Assembly: GCA_010279815.1 (NCBI GenBank)
Contig: QEOQ01000122.1
Span: 1,253,264-1,317,263 of the forward strand
Source: Brachionus plicatilis
Lineage: Eukaryota; Rotifera; Eurotatoria; Ploima; Brachionidae
Reading direction: 5' to 3'
Length of the DNA: 64,000 nucleotides
Every line of letters starts with the position of its first letter. The first letter of the stretch is position 1. The translations under genes and the position numbers were made by a program. Under the pieces are notes generated by a model. The model did not search any database, was not told the origin of the DNA, and saw only the letters and a list, made by a program, of their open reading frames with translations. Positions 9,483 to 19,425 of the stretch are shown here, piece by piece.

Positions 9483-11285
9483 TCACTCGGCAGCAATGGA
9501 GTGCGGCGAGGTGACAAAGTCGGCATCGCTGGACTCAGTGTAGTCGTTGGCGGACATTGGCGACGGCGAGGCTGACTTTTGAACAATCTCAGCAAAGGTG
9601 AGCTTTTTTGCCCAGCAAGCGGCGAGCGCATCGTCGTCGCTAGCCGCACAGCTCTCGTCGGCCATCATCACCACTTGCCGGTGACTATTGGCGCTCGGGT
9701 TGGTGCCGCGCACATACCGAGCCTGGTCGTTTTTGCGCTGCGCCGGCTGCTGTCTGTTGGCTCTGTGGCGCGGCTGGTAGGCCTCGTGTTTGTGTCTGTG
9801 GTGGTAGTGTGGCGCGCTCTTGTAGTCCGGCTTGAGCTCGTGGTTCAAAATGTTGGCCAGGGTCTCGCTGGTCGCCTTTTTGCTCTCGTGGCTAGTCGAG
9901 TCAATGACGCTGTTCGACTTGATTATAGTGGGACTGTCAGGAATGCAGTCGGCCGACTTGTAGCACGATATGATGGCCGGGTCATTGGGCGCCACATCGC
10001 TGCCGTGCTCGTCGGCGAGAGTGCGCAACGAGATGGTTATGTTGCGCGCGCACGCCGGGTTCAGCGGCGGAAAGGACGACTCCGAGTTGAGTCCGTCCGG
10101 CTCGCTAGGCTTGCCCTTGCCGTGCTTGGCGACGGTTTGCGCCGGTGCGCCGACCTTGACCTCGGCTGCTCTCGGTCTGAACTGCTGGTGCTGCTGCTGG
10201 CTGAGTCTGGGCGACGACGAAGAAGAGGACGTGGACGAGGTGTGCATTTGGTGATGATGATGGAGGCCGGCGGGCGTCGAGCCCAGCTGGTTGTAGAAAT
10301 AGGCGAGTGGCGGTGCGGTGGCCGGCGGCAAGGGCATAGTCTTTGGCTCGTCGAAGAGAGGCGCATAGAATGGGCTGTGCGCTTGCTGAGCCATGTAGTG
10401 GTGATGGGTGGCGGAGTAGTGGTTGATCGGCAGGCCGTACTGCTTGGCCATGATCATGTTGAATTTGGTGGCGTTGGCGTCGGCGCGGTGATCGTGCTCC
10501 TGGAACGGCTGGTTGATGTCGAGCAGGAAGAGAGCGTTTTGGATGGGCCAGGAGGCGGCCGGCGGGTAGACGGGCAGGTCGTAGGCGGGCGCCGGCGGCA
10601 CCACGAGCTGCGGGTAGACGGCCGGCGGCGGCGGTGGCGGCGGGGTCGAGGTGGGGGTGAGCGGGAGAAAGGCGGCGGCGGTGGAGCGCGGGGCAGCGTG
10701 GGCTTTGATGCGGGCCTTGATCGCTCGGTCCATGAACACCTGCACTTCGGTTTTGAGATACTGGAGGGCTCGCTGCGCCTGCTCTTCGTTGCTGAACGTG
10801 ACGTACCAGCTCTGGTTGCCGGCCGACTCGCATTTATCGCACGCGGCACACAGCGGCTCCTTGTCGGCGAACAGGCTCTGGATGTGCTCGGCGGTGGCCT
10901 GCGGCGAGACCTCGCGCAGTATGAGCACGGAGCGCTGGTGGCCGGTGCTGGGCGCCGCCTTGGGCCCGCAGGCGCCCCCCAGCCGGCCGTTCACCGACCG
11001 CACCTTGTTGCCGGTGGCCGCGTCCAGTTCCAGTTGATCGGACTGGCCGATTATGTGGCGAATAAAGCGCTTGTCGCTGGTCAGTGTTCTTATTTTGTTG
11101 AATTTGGCTATTTCGTCCAGCGACACGTAACACTCGTCGTCCATTTGAGACACCAGGTACTCGTCCTTGGACAAATTTTTGCTCGAAAAGTAGTACTCGA
11201 GCGTTCTGAGGAGCTCGGCGCGGACCGCCTCGTCGCTCTGCTCGTGCTGCTGCTGCTCGTTGTTGATCATCATGGTCATCATCAT
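9483..11285 (-). CDS. LARP4: La-related protein 4 (LARP4/4B family)
   Basis: LARP4 proteins bind poly(A) and PABP and stabilise and promote translation of mRNAs in the cytoplasm. From the first in-frame ATG (11283-11285) the product is 600 aa. A La motif lies at about residues 18-96 (LLRTLEYYFSSKNLSKDEYL, then DKRFIRHII). An RRM lies at about 112-198 (RSVLILREVSP, then WYVTFSNEEQAQRALQYLK, ending IKARIKAH). Both match the LARP4 arrangement rather than LARP1, 6 or 7. The rest is P-, H-, S- and Q-rich and disordered. The frame is open a further 15 codons upstream but contains no ATG and may be intron: a splice acceptor (CTCCCAAG) sits at 11297, and a strong donor (GTGAGT) at 11811 could end a non-coding first exon. 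The PABP-binding PAM2w motif of vertebrate LARP4 is not visible. The coding region is far more G/C-rich than its surroundings. Confidence 0.85.
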   Translation of the reverse strand: MMMTMMINNEQQQHEQSDEAVRAELLRTLEYYFSSKNLSKDEYLVSQMDDECYVSLDEIAKFNKIRTLTSDKRFIRHIIGQSDQLELDAATGNKVRSVNGRLGGACGPKAAPSTGHQRSVLILREVSPQATAEHIQSLFADKEPLCAACDKCESAGNQSWYVTFSNEEQAQRALQYLKTEVQVFMDRAIKARIKAHAAPRSTAAAFLPLTPTSTPPPPPPPAVYPQLVVPPAPAYDLPVYPPAASWPIQNALFLLDINQPFQEHDHRADANATKFNMIMAKQYGLPINHYSATHHHYMAQQAHSPFYAPLFDEPKTMPLPPATAPPLAYFYNQLGSTPAGLHHHHQMHTSSTSSSSSSPRLSQQQHQQFRPRAAEVKVGAPAQTVAKHGKGKPSEPDGLNSESSFPPLNPACARNITISLRTLADEHGSDVAPNDPAIISCYKSADCIPDSPTIIKSNSVIDSTSHESKKATSETLANILNHELKPDYKSAPHYHHRHKHEAYQPRHRANRQQPAQRKNDQARYVRGTNPSANSHRQVVMMADESCAASDDDALAACWAKKLTFAEIVQKSASPSPMSANDYTESSDADFVTSPHSIAAE

Positions 11286-12052
11286 TCGAATGGCTTGCTT
11301 GGGAGTGATGCAGTCAAAATTGCATCGCACAAAACGTGATCAATGTGGTCAGTTGGATTTAGAGGCCGAATCAATAGAACACAACAACAACAACAACAAA
11401 AGGAGTAACAAGTAATGGTTGAGAGAGAGATGAACAAATAGAAACAAAGTAGCAAACAAAGACACACAGCTCAATGCATGAACAATGACCTCGTTTGGTC
11501 GTCGTCTGTCGATGTCCAATTCACACAATTCAGTTAATCTATTGGCTCAATATGGTTTGTCCAATTTAGTTTGGTGTGTTGAATTTGATTATTATAATTG
11601 TGCACACTGTTGCTATTGTTGTTGGTGTGAGGCGAAAATTTTCTGGCTAAAATTCAAGAGAATAATTTTTTTGGTTTTGTTGGTTTAGTTTGGTGTTTAG
11701 CTAAGCCAATCGAGTGATAAAAAAGGCGAATGAAATTAAGGCTAGAGATTAGGAGAGAGAGAGAGAGAGGGAGGGAGGAAGAGAGTTCATGAAAATGTGG
11801 CGCTTACTCACTCCGGTTGGGCCATGAGTTCTCGCATAATTGGCTTATGAGCATTGTTAGCCCAGTCTTTTCAACGAATATTATGCTACTAAAAAATATG
11901 TGTTCGCGCATTTATTAGCATAATGAATGATTGATTGTACGCGATTGTTTATGGGCCTAAAGTTGTGCGTTGTCTTGACACTTATCAGTTGTGTTTGAAT
12001 AATTGTCCGATCTGCTTTTCGCTTGGTTACCAGCGCAATTGGTCCACTGTAA
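11286..12052. other. LARP4 5' region: putative 5' UTR intron and promoter
   Basis: Contains a (CAA)n run at about 11381-11400, a GAGAGA tract at 11755-11773 and a consensus donor GTGAGT (minus, 11811-11806). Less A/T-rich than usual, with no credible open frame. Probably leader, first intron and proximal promoter of LARP4. Confidence 0.4.
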
Positions 12053-12326
12053 GGCAAATTTAAGTTTGAGATCAAGATCAAAAGATCAAAATATGAATTG
12101 TAATATTTTTTTTAATAATAGAGAAAAATAAACTTTTTCAAAAAAAATTACTTTGAAAAATAATTTTCATATTTAAAATTTTAAAATGTCACTTTTATTG
12201 AACTTTTATAGGTTTTAATATTTTAATTGATTTGAATGTAAACTTGCATTTAAAGACAAAAAAATTAACTGTTTTAAAATTTAAAATTTATTAAAGTAGA
12301 AAAATAAAATTATTTCAGTTTGAATG
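12053..12326 (+). repeat. Dispersed repeat, about 280 bp, copy 1
   Basis: Direct copy of 59656-59940. Both begin GGCAAATT[T/G]AAGTTTGAGATC and end TTATTTCAGTTTGAATG, with an estimated 85% identity. No coding capacity and no clear terminal inverted repeat. Confidence 0.75.
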
Positions 12327-12330
12327 AATG

Positions 12331-12584
12331 CAGACTTGTGCGTAAGTCAAAAAATAAAGTCATTTTTAAGTCATTTTTTGGTCAAGTCAAAGATTTGACT
12401 TGACTTAAGATTTTTTTGAATCGACGTCGCAAGGTGTTCTTAATTTTGGAGAGACTGAATTTTGGTACTCCGTATATGTCTCTGGATCGCATTTTTTCAA
12501 ACGACGAATAAAGTTTGATGTATTGTTTCCTGATTCAGAAATTGATTTTCTACAATAGCTACATATTGCCGTCCGTCTAACAAT
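12331..12584 (-). mobile_element. hAT transposon relic: TIR-like end plus BED zinc finger
   Basis: The end at 12331 reads CAGACTTGTGCGTAAGTC and is followed by repeated AAGTC motifs. It resembles the end of the hAT MITE at 45883. On the minus strand, 12584-12424 encodes a degenerate BED finger: CSYC, then TSNFIRRLKKCDPETYTEY. Intact BED fingers read CxxC...TSNLxRHLxxxHPExY, so the two histidines are replaced by R and C. The N-terminal finger points toward the TIR from the wrong side, which indicates an internal deletion. Confidence 0.55.
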
Positions 12585-12683
12585 ATTTTTATCAGTTGCT
12601 TTTTTATTTATTTATTGCTTTTTTAAAAATTGTTAAAAAAGAAATAAAAATTAATTAAAATGCAAAAAATACTGTGAGAATGA

Positions 12684-12808
12684 TGCTCGAATTTAACGAC
12701 AAGTCGTTATATATATACCGACATGTCGTTAAATAATCTTTTTAATTTTGTAAAACTTGTCGTTGATTCTGGTTACCCATATATAACGACATGTCGTTAA
12801 AATCGAGC
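12684..12808. mobile_element. Palindromic MITE of 125 bp
   Basis: The ends are inverted copies: GCTCGAATTTAACGAC at the left and the complement of GCTCGATTTTAACGAC at the right. The hyphenated palindrome TAACGACATGTCGTTA and variants recur three times. No coding capacity. The target duplication is not clear. Confidence 0.65.
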
Positions 12809-13213
12809 AATTACGTTATACACTAGAATAATTCAGCTTATTAATTTGATTTTTGTCAAAATTCTGAGTAGAAAGTGAGCTTAAAAAGACAATTTAAACT
12901 TTTTTTAGCTTTTTAGAGCTTATTATAATGAAAAAAATATTTGTCTTTTTAGTTTAATTTTATTATCATTACAATTTATTCATAAAATTGCGCCAGATTG
13001 GGCGGTGTTTAATATAAAATAAAATAGAATACAAAAGAAGGAAGTTTTGTCCTGTTTGTTTTCCATTTTTTTTAAATAAACAATTAAGTTTAAGAAATTA
13101 AATTATTAAAATAACTTTTTTGTTTTTGCATACTATAAATTTCAGGCTAATTTTGAGTAGATAATGTATTTAAAGTGACATTTTTTCCGAATTTTTAAGA
13201 TAATCCTTGATAT

Positions 13214-13253
13214 AGATAATCATAAGATAACAAATTGTTAACTTATGATTATC
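13214..13253. repeat. Short hairpin-forming inverted repeat
   Basis: GATAATCATAAG is followed by its exact complement CTTATGATTATC with a 15-bp A/T spacer that itself is partly palindromic (AACAAATTGTT). Confidence 0.7.
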
Positions 13254-13469
13254 ATAAATGTCGTTATCTTTATTTTCATTGAACAAATTTGATTCTGAAA
13301 TACAAAAATATTTTAGTTTTCTTACAAGTCTTCAGGTAAATTCGGAAATATATTTCTGCCAATGCCTTCTGAATAAATAATCGCTTGTCTAGTACTCTCT
13401 TTTCCTCTTGATGCACCATCTTTAGCATTTTCGATGTTCTTTTGAAGCTTCTTTTCAATTTAGGCCAAA

Positions 13470-14197
13470 TTGCATGTAAAGCAGCAGATGCGGCTTATCA
13501 CTCGCCAAATCAGACAAAATTTTTGATGAAATTGTATCAAAGGCAGTCACAAAATCTGGTTTGCTAGGCTTTTTTTACAGTTTGACTTGAACCAACTGAT
13601 TGAATTCAAGTCGTTTTTATTCAATTAAATCGGAATCGCCAAATCAGTGTCTTTAAGTAATTTTTTACAATGTATTGCTGCTCGTCGTCATAATGCTTTT
13701 TTTAAGCATATGTCGGGAAGATTTTCTCTGGCTCTTGTGAAATGATTGAAATTAATGAATCCATCAAGAAATTCACCAGAATTCTTAATCTGTGAATTAA
13801 TAATTTTAATGGCACATTTTTTATCAGGACCTCTACATTTCCATTTGTTTTCAGAATTACCACAATTATTCATGCATTATGCATACAAGCTCTGAATCAA
13901 CTCTCCAACTTTGATTATGTCTAATAGCTTTTCTAGATCATCACCATTTCTGCTCTGTAAAATGTTGTCTATTGTTCTAATAAGAATAAATTTCGCAATA
14001 GTTTCTCCCTTTTCACCTTGAGAAACTGAGTTTGACTCAACGCAACTCATGTAATAGTCAAGCATATCACTTGGATTAAAATGAGTCATTAGAAATGATC
14101 CTGCAAGTGATAAAATCGGTTCTGATCGATACTCTATCTCAAAGAGATTGTCTGAAGTACTTAAATATAAACAAACAGCCATAATTTTGGCGACCAA
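13470..14197 (-). pseudogene. Decayed gene resembling crinkler-associated proteins
   Basis: In one minus-strand frame, protein sequence continues through several stops. The order is SEPILSLAGSFLM, then QGEKGETIAKFILIRTID, then LPDICLKKAL, then a stop at about 13688, RRAAIHC and DTDLAIPI. After frame changes comes KPHLLLYMQFGLN at about 13470. The order SEPxLxxAA ... GExGExxARxLLL ... RGAAIxC ... DLxIPV ... HxxLxxxMxLG is one I associate with large proteins annotated near crinkler domains in fungi and rotifers. That association is from memory and uncertain. At least three in-frame stops and a frameshift show it is not functional. Confidence 0.45.
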
Positions 14198-14408
14198 ATC
14201 TTGACTTGTTTATTTATTAATATAAAAACAAAAAATTAGCTTTTCTCAGATTGGATTTCAATTATTACTCAAAGCAAGTTAAAAATTCTATCTTAATAAT
14301 ATTCTTAATTTGAAAAAATGGAAGGTGATAAAATAATTTTTGAAAAATTTGAAAAGATTCATTTCAGATACTACATATTTTACTGTTTGGATATTTGAAT
14401 GTTAATTT

Positions 14409-14452
14409 TATCATTTTTCTAGAGCTAATTCGCCTTCGGGTTAAAAAATAAA
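14409..14452 (-). repeat. LINE 3'-end stub, CCGAAGG/TTAGCT type
   Basis: Minus strand reads ACCCGAAGGCGAATTAGCT, matching stubs at 19371 and 42139. The consensus is CCGAAGGAGCATTAGCT followed by an A-rich tail. Confidence 0.45.
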
Positions 14453-14561
14453 GCCCAAAAGTGTAAAAAAAATTAATAAAATCGTAATAACGAAAGGTGC
14501 TACATGTTGAAATTTGGGAAAAATACATTTCTCCTTGAGATGCATTGGATGGTTATTACTA

Positions 14562-14688
14562 AAACACGGACCCATACTTATCTTCCCCATAAATACTATG
14601 CCATTTGTTCCCCACCATTTGTCTATTACAAAATTTTACCATCTTTCACGCAAGACCAAAATCTAAGCTCTAGCACATTTGGTTCTAG
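14562..14688 (-). repeat. Inverted repeat arm, left
   Basis: About 127 bp, inverted relative to 16336-16461, roughly 80% identical. Shared blocks include GGTAAAATTTTGTA, GCATAGTATTTATGGGGAAG and GGGTCCGTGTT. Confidence 0.7.
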
Positions 14689-14698
14689 CTTCATTTAA

Positions 14699-15444
14699 GT
14701 TTGAAATCAAATATAGATATTTTTAATTAATTAAATTAATTTTTTTCAATTTTTCATTAAAATAATTTTTTTTCTATTTATTTGATTTTTTTAATTTTTT
14801 TCATTCCCTTAATTTGTAAATTTTTAAAAATTTTTTATTTTTTTACTTTTTTGCATGACAATTAAATACTTCTTACATTTGTTTTCACTTGAGATTTTTT
14901 TCAAAATTGAGAATCTAAATGATTACCTGATATGATTACTGTTAATTTGCCATCTCTTCTTTTAAAAGAATATAACGTTTAAATTTTCTTGGATTTTTAA
15001 AAATCAAGATAAATAAATAAAAATTCCTATATTAACGAGTCTAATTAATTCATAAAAAAAAGCGAATAATTGCAAAAAAGATTGATTATAAATTTTTATT
15101 ATTTTGTATTAAAGAAAGTAAAAATATCGAGAAAGGATATTAATAACATATTCAAAAAGATTTAAAATTTTTATTAAATAAAAATAATTACCGTAAACTT
15201 GTGACCATTACTCTTGGAACATTGTCAAAATTTGAGTTTATTCTATATGGAACTAATACCATCAGAGCCATATTATAAATTTTTTTTATTTTTTTTTTGA
15301 CTCCTAACTTTAAACTAAGCGTAAGCGCAAAATTTTACTTTTAAACTTAGAATAATTTCGAATTTCTTCTGGAATAAGCTTAAAAATGGTGGACTTTAAT
15401 TTGAAATTAAAAATTAACCTTTATTCTAATTTTTATCTTTATTC
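14699..15444. other. Spacer between inverted arms, no gene seen
   Basis: A/T-rich DNA inside the 14562/16461 inverted repeat. No coding relic recognised. Confidence 0.4.
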
Positions 15445-15533
15445 TAAGAGTAAAAATTAAATAAAAAAATCGATTTAATAGCCTAAAAAACTGTATAAAA
15501 ATATTTATTGATTATTTTGCATAATAATTTTAC
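15445..15533 (+). repeat. 89-bp direct repeat, copy 1
   Basis: Matches 15747-15835 nearly throughout, including TCGATTTAATAGCCTAAAAA and GATTATTTTGCATAATAA. The copies are 302 bp apart. Confidence 0.85.
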
Positions 15534-15727
15534 TTGGTCTAAATATTTTTTATTTATTTAAAATTTTAAACGACTTACTAAAGGTAGATTTCTTTACATA
15601 ACTGTAATTTTTTTTTTTTGGAAAAATTTAAATTATATAAAATTATTTCTAATTTGTGAATTGCTTATTTTTATTTTCAAATTTTGTAGAATTCGAAGAA
15701 CTTAACTTTTTTTTTCTCTTTTTTTTT

Positions 15728-15749
15728 ATAATAATAATAATAATAATAA
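15728..15749. repeat. (TAA)n microsatellite
   Basis: Seven perfect ATA/TAA units directly before the second copy of the 89-bp repeat. Confidence 0.85.
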
Positions 15750-15835
15750 GAGTAAAAGTTAAATAAAAAAATCGATTTAATAGCCTAAAAAACTGTATAA
15801 AAACATTCACTGATTATTTTGCATAATAATTTTAC
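15747..15835 (+). repeat. 89-bp direct repeat, copy 2
   Basis: Second copy of 15445-15533. The differences seen are a few substitutions. Confidence 0.85.
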
Positions 15836-16335
15836 CATTTTCATCACGAGGTAGCCTTTTTCTACTACGTTTCTTTAGTGCTAATTGATTTTGCTGTACA
15901 GGACAGGAGTTGCATTAGTTATTTTTATTTGAATTAGTTGCGATATCGGAAGTTATTGAAATTTCGGATTTGCAATGGTCTGATTGGAATCCGTATGAAC
16001 CAACCCCTTTTTATTTTGGTCAAACAAAACACTTTTAATCTCTATTAAATTATTGTTAATTTTAAATTTAAAATGTAAAATAATTATTTTTTTGTTGGAA
16101 TTTTTAGATCATTTTTTTATTGGTTTGTCAGAATATTAAATAAAACTTTTCTTTTCCAATTTAGTGAAACACTTTAGATTTGAATGATGTATATAGAAAA
16201 GAGACAAAATTTAAAAAAATTTTTTTCTTTTTTATTTGTATTAAAAAATTACTTATCTTATTTTTGAAATCATATAAAAGATAATAAATTTAATTTATTA
16301 AAACTATTTAAATTTGATTTAAAATCAAATTAGAG

Positions 16336-16461
16336 ACCGAACCAAATGTGCTGAAGCTTAGATTCTGGTCTTACGTGAAAGCTGGTAAAATTTTGTACTA
16401 GAAAGATGTCGGGGGATAAATTGCATAGTATTTATGGGGAAGATAAGTTTGGGTCCGTGTT
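16336..16461 (+). repeat. Inverted repeat arm, right
   Basis: Partner of 14562-14688. A further copy of the GCCCGTGTTTTAGTACTAAC segment follows at about 16609-16630, so the right side contains an extra fragment. Confidence 0.7.
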
Positions 16462-16549
16462 ATATTTGGAACCAATATTTGTGATTAGTTTTTTTTTTTA
16501 CCTTTTTTTTATATATTTAAATTTTATTTTTTTATTTTTTTTTTTACTC

Positions 16550-16600
16550 TTTCTCCTTCAATGGAGGTTAATTTAACAATAATAATAATTTATTTAAAGA
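16550..16600 (+). repeat. LINE 3'-end stub, CTCC/GGAGGTTAATT type
   Basis: CTCCTTCAATGGAGGTTAATT followed by AATAATAATAA. The CTCC/GGAG stem and simple-repeat tail match stubs at 30105, 31196 and 45552. Confidence 0.45.
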
Positions 16601-16929
16601 CTGGAGGCCCGTGTTTTAGTACTAACCCATTAGATCTTAGAATACCGAAAATTCAGATCGGAAAAGATGCTGTATAAGAAATAATTAAGAATATAAGAAT
16701 TTAAGATTTGTTAAATTACCACTTGAATGCCTATAATACGTAAATCATTTTTAAAAGTTTGAAATTCAGAATGAAAAATATATTTTTAATTATATAATGT
16801 TGATAATTAATTAAGCAATTTAAAACGAATTAAAAGAACATCAAAGCTTAGTGAAAATTTCATGCTGATTTTTTTAATATAGAAAAACTGATTTTGTTGA
16901 AGTTTACTACTAAATTATAAAAAATTGAA

Positions 16930-17226
16930 TAACTTTTTTCTTAAAGTTTAAAATTGGTTCTATGATGGTCCATAAACTGACAAAGCCTGCCAATGATGTG
17001 CAAATCTCTGCAAAATGCACCACGCTCGACTACATTGATACATAATTTCAGCTAAATTGTAAAAGTTTAGCAGAACTTGATATTTGATATAATTATGAAT
17101 GTTGCGCCATGTCGCAATCACGGAACTAATTTTTTAAAATTCTAGAAAAAAAGTTTTTCAATTTTTTGTCACAAATTTCTGTTATTTTTATCATTTTGTA
17201 TTGAATTTCACAGAAACGAAAAAATG
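16930..17226 (+). repeat. Dispersed repeat, about 290 bp, copy 1
   Basis: Same-orientation relative of 49779-50062. The best shared block is at 17143-17226 (AGAAAAAAAGTTTTTCA, TTTTTATCATTTTGTATTGA, CACAGAAACGAAAA). Earlier blocks share the TGCAAA/TGTTGC pattern. Non-coding. Confidence 0.55.
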
Positions 17227-17530
17227 CTTTTGTTACAAAAAACTTCAGTTTTCACTTTTTCAAGAACTAATTTAATTTGAAAAAAAAAATGGATGAAATT
17301 GAAATTGGGTTTTGTGCAAATTTTATTCCTAAATTTCAAAAAATATTTGTCAAAAATAAGAATTTACTTCAAAACATATTAAAAGTTTTAAATTTTTAGA
17401 ATACTATTAAATTAAAAAAAAAATGATGAATGGATATAATTTTATTAGGCTATATTTAATAACTTTCTTAGATTAGATCTCCTAATAATATGATAGTAAA
17501 ACAAAAAATTGAAATTGAAAAAATACATTT

Positions 17531-18712
17531 TTAGCAAAACACAATTCTGTAATCAGTATTTCGGCAAAAAAATGTACTTGTATGATCATCATATGCATAG
17601 CTGTAGGCATCTGGACAAGCTTTTTTGAAAATAGCTGGATAATTGAACGGCCAGTCGGATGAACGACATGTATGTGGTTGATTATGGGCACCTCTGCAGC
17701 AATACTGATCAGTTCTGAATTTTTCACAAGCGCTCATACATCCTACCACTTTTCCTTGTGAATTGTATTTTTTCAATTCATTTGGGCATATTACATTCAA
17801 GTCTTGATTACATTTTGGATTTTTGCACCAATAATTACCGCTGCCAGGAGCTGGTTTTACTATTTCAATTGACAATTTTAAATTATAGCCATCAACTAAA
17901 CTAACATCATAGAAATCTTGAGATCCCGAACCATTTAAAGTAAATTCAGCCAATGTGGCTGGAGTTTGACCACCTCTTTGAACACCACCATTAGCGCAAT
18001 CAACCCATGGGCCACAATCTCCAGTTTCACAACCGAACCGTCCACCATTCCAACTACACCCAGTACGACCCCAAATGCGGCCTGCATAATAATCTTTGGG
18101 AACTTCAACAGTAACAGTCTGGCCACTTTTTAACTCCCAGCCTCCATTTTTTGGTGGCAACCAATTTTTGTTCGAATGACTTCGTCCCATCATTCCGATC
18201 CAGATTGTGTGAGGGCATTTGTTTACTGTCGAAAAACGAACTAAAAATTTATTAAAAATTATCCTTAATTTTTGGTTTATCAGCATACTTAATAATTACC
18301 AGCGCCATTAGAACTATGACCTCCCGAATTATCTCCATTTCCTGGTATTTCATTAATTTTGCTATTAATGCCGCATACTACGCCATTAGCATTTAATGCG
18401 TTTCCTTTAGATACTTGGCCTTTTTTCATCCAGCATGTTCCACCATTGTAATTATTCCACGAGTAATGAGTACATCCGGAAGTTTCCAAGCATTTTTTAC
18501 TGCACTCTTCGCCCTTTGATGGAACATTTTTCAAATTGTTTTCCTGAAAATCACAGTCCATTGCCCAAATTCCATGAGATGAAGTCTTCCAGTCAATTGC
18601 ATGCACCCTTGCATTTACCAATGCAAAAGCTATCTATTAATAAAACAAAGAGTTAGAACAAAAATATAAAATCATAATGTATTTTTACCATAAAAATTTG
18701 TGTCGCTTTCAT
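17531..18712 (-). CDS. Secreted PAN/apple-thaumatin-like protein
   Basis: Three exons: 18712-18689, 18633-18300, 18225-17531; 350 aa; GT-AG introns of 55 and 74 bp with continuous phase. The signal peptide (MKATQIFMIAFALVNARVHA) spans the first intron. Residues of about 25-100 form a PAN/apple-like domain (CSKKCLETSGCTHYSWN, GTCWMKKG). A G/N/S-rich linker follows, then a complete thaumatin domain (about 120-350). This begins CPHTIWIG, carries the signature region GRIWGRTGCSWNGGRFGC then ETGDCGPW, and includes QTPATLAEFTL, FYDVSLVDGYNLKLSIEI, a cysteine-rich segment and CPDAYSYAYDDHTSTFFC near the end. Cysteines are abundant and evenly placed, as in the disulfide-rich PR-5 fold. Thaumatin-like proteins act in antifungal defence or as glucan-binding proteins in plants, nematodes and insects. 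Fusion to PAN is unusual and suggests a secreted carbohydrate- or protein-binding defence or digestive protein. Confidence 0.9.
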
Positions 18713-18749
18713 TTTTTCATATGAATACTTTTGAGTTAAATGTAAGTTC

Positions 18750-18757
18750 CTTTTATA
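18750..18757 (-). promoter_or_regulatory. TATA box of the thaumatin-like gene
   Basis: TATAAAAG on the minus strand, 38-45 bases before the ATG at 18712. The leader would be very short, as for the gene at 1463. Confidence 0.5.
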
Positions 18758-19370
18758 CTATTTACACTCTAGCCTTGAGTGTATAATTATAAATGAGATG
18801 GTTTATCTTATCATTTAAAGATCTCTTTCAAATTAAATTATATCATTTTTCATATTTATCATATTTCATAGATAGTCAAAACATTTAAATCTAAGATATG
18901 AAGCTTTTATTTTGAAAGATAAATACAATTTAAATTGAAAAGTCACTCAATTATAATCAGTCAAGTAATTATTTTTTAAATTTTTTTTCTTAACAATAGA
19001 GTTTTAACACTAGATTAAGATAAAATAAAAACAATTCAAAGCAAAATAATTTAAGAATCAAACTAAGGGTTATTATTTTTATGCATCTTTTTTGATTTTT
19101 GAATTTTTATAATACACAAATTACCTAAAAATACATTTTTTCATCTAATATTTTTTTGCTTTATGTTTTTGGCAGCTAAACGACCATGATTTTATGATGC
19201 CCATGATACTTAGCTTATTTAAATCTAGAAAAAGAAGGTTAAATAAACTTTTTAATTTTTTTATAGTTATTTACGGGCCTAGTCGGCTAGGTGAGCCTAT
19301 TATGGGAATAATTCTTGGCCAAATTTCTTTTAATCGAATAAAACAGAACATGTTAAAACTGTTATTTTAA

Positions 19371-19425
19371 TTATTTTTTATCTGTATCGAGCTAATGTTC
19401 CTTTGGGACAGAATATAGAATTAAA
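19371..19425 (-). repeat. LINE 3'-end stub, CCGAAGG/TTAGCT type
   Basis: Minus strand reads TCCCAAAGGAACATTAGCTC, then ACAGATAAAAAAT. Same family as 42139-42196. Confidence 0.45.

Noticed and set aside
9579..11339. 586-codon plus-strand open frame opposite LARP4, with several other antisense frames
   Set aside because: It is the G/C-rich antisense shadow of LARP4: R-, G- and V-rich without any domain, whereas the minus strand encodes clear La and RRM modules.
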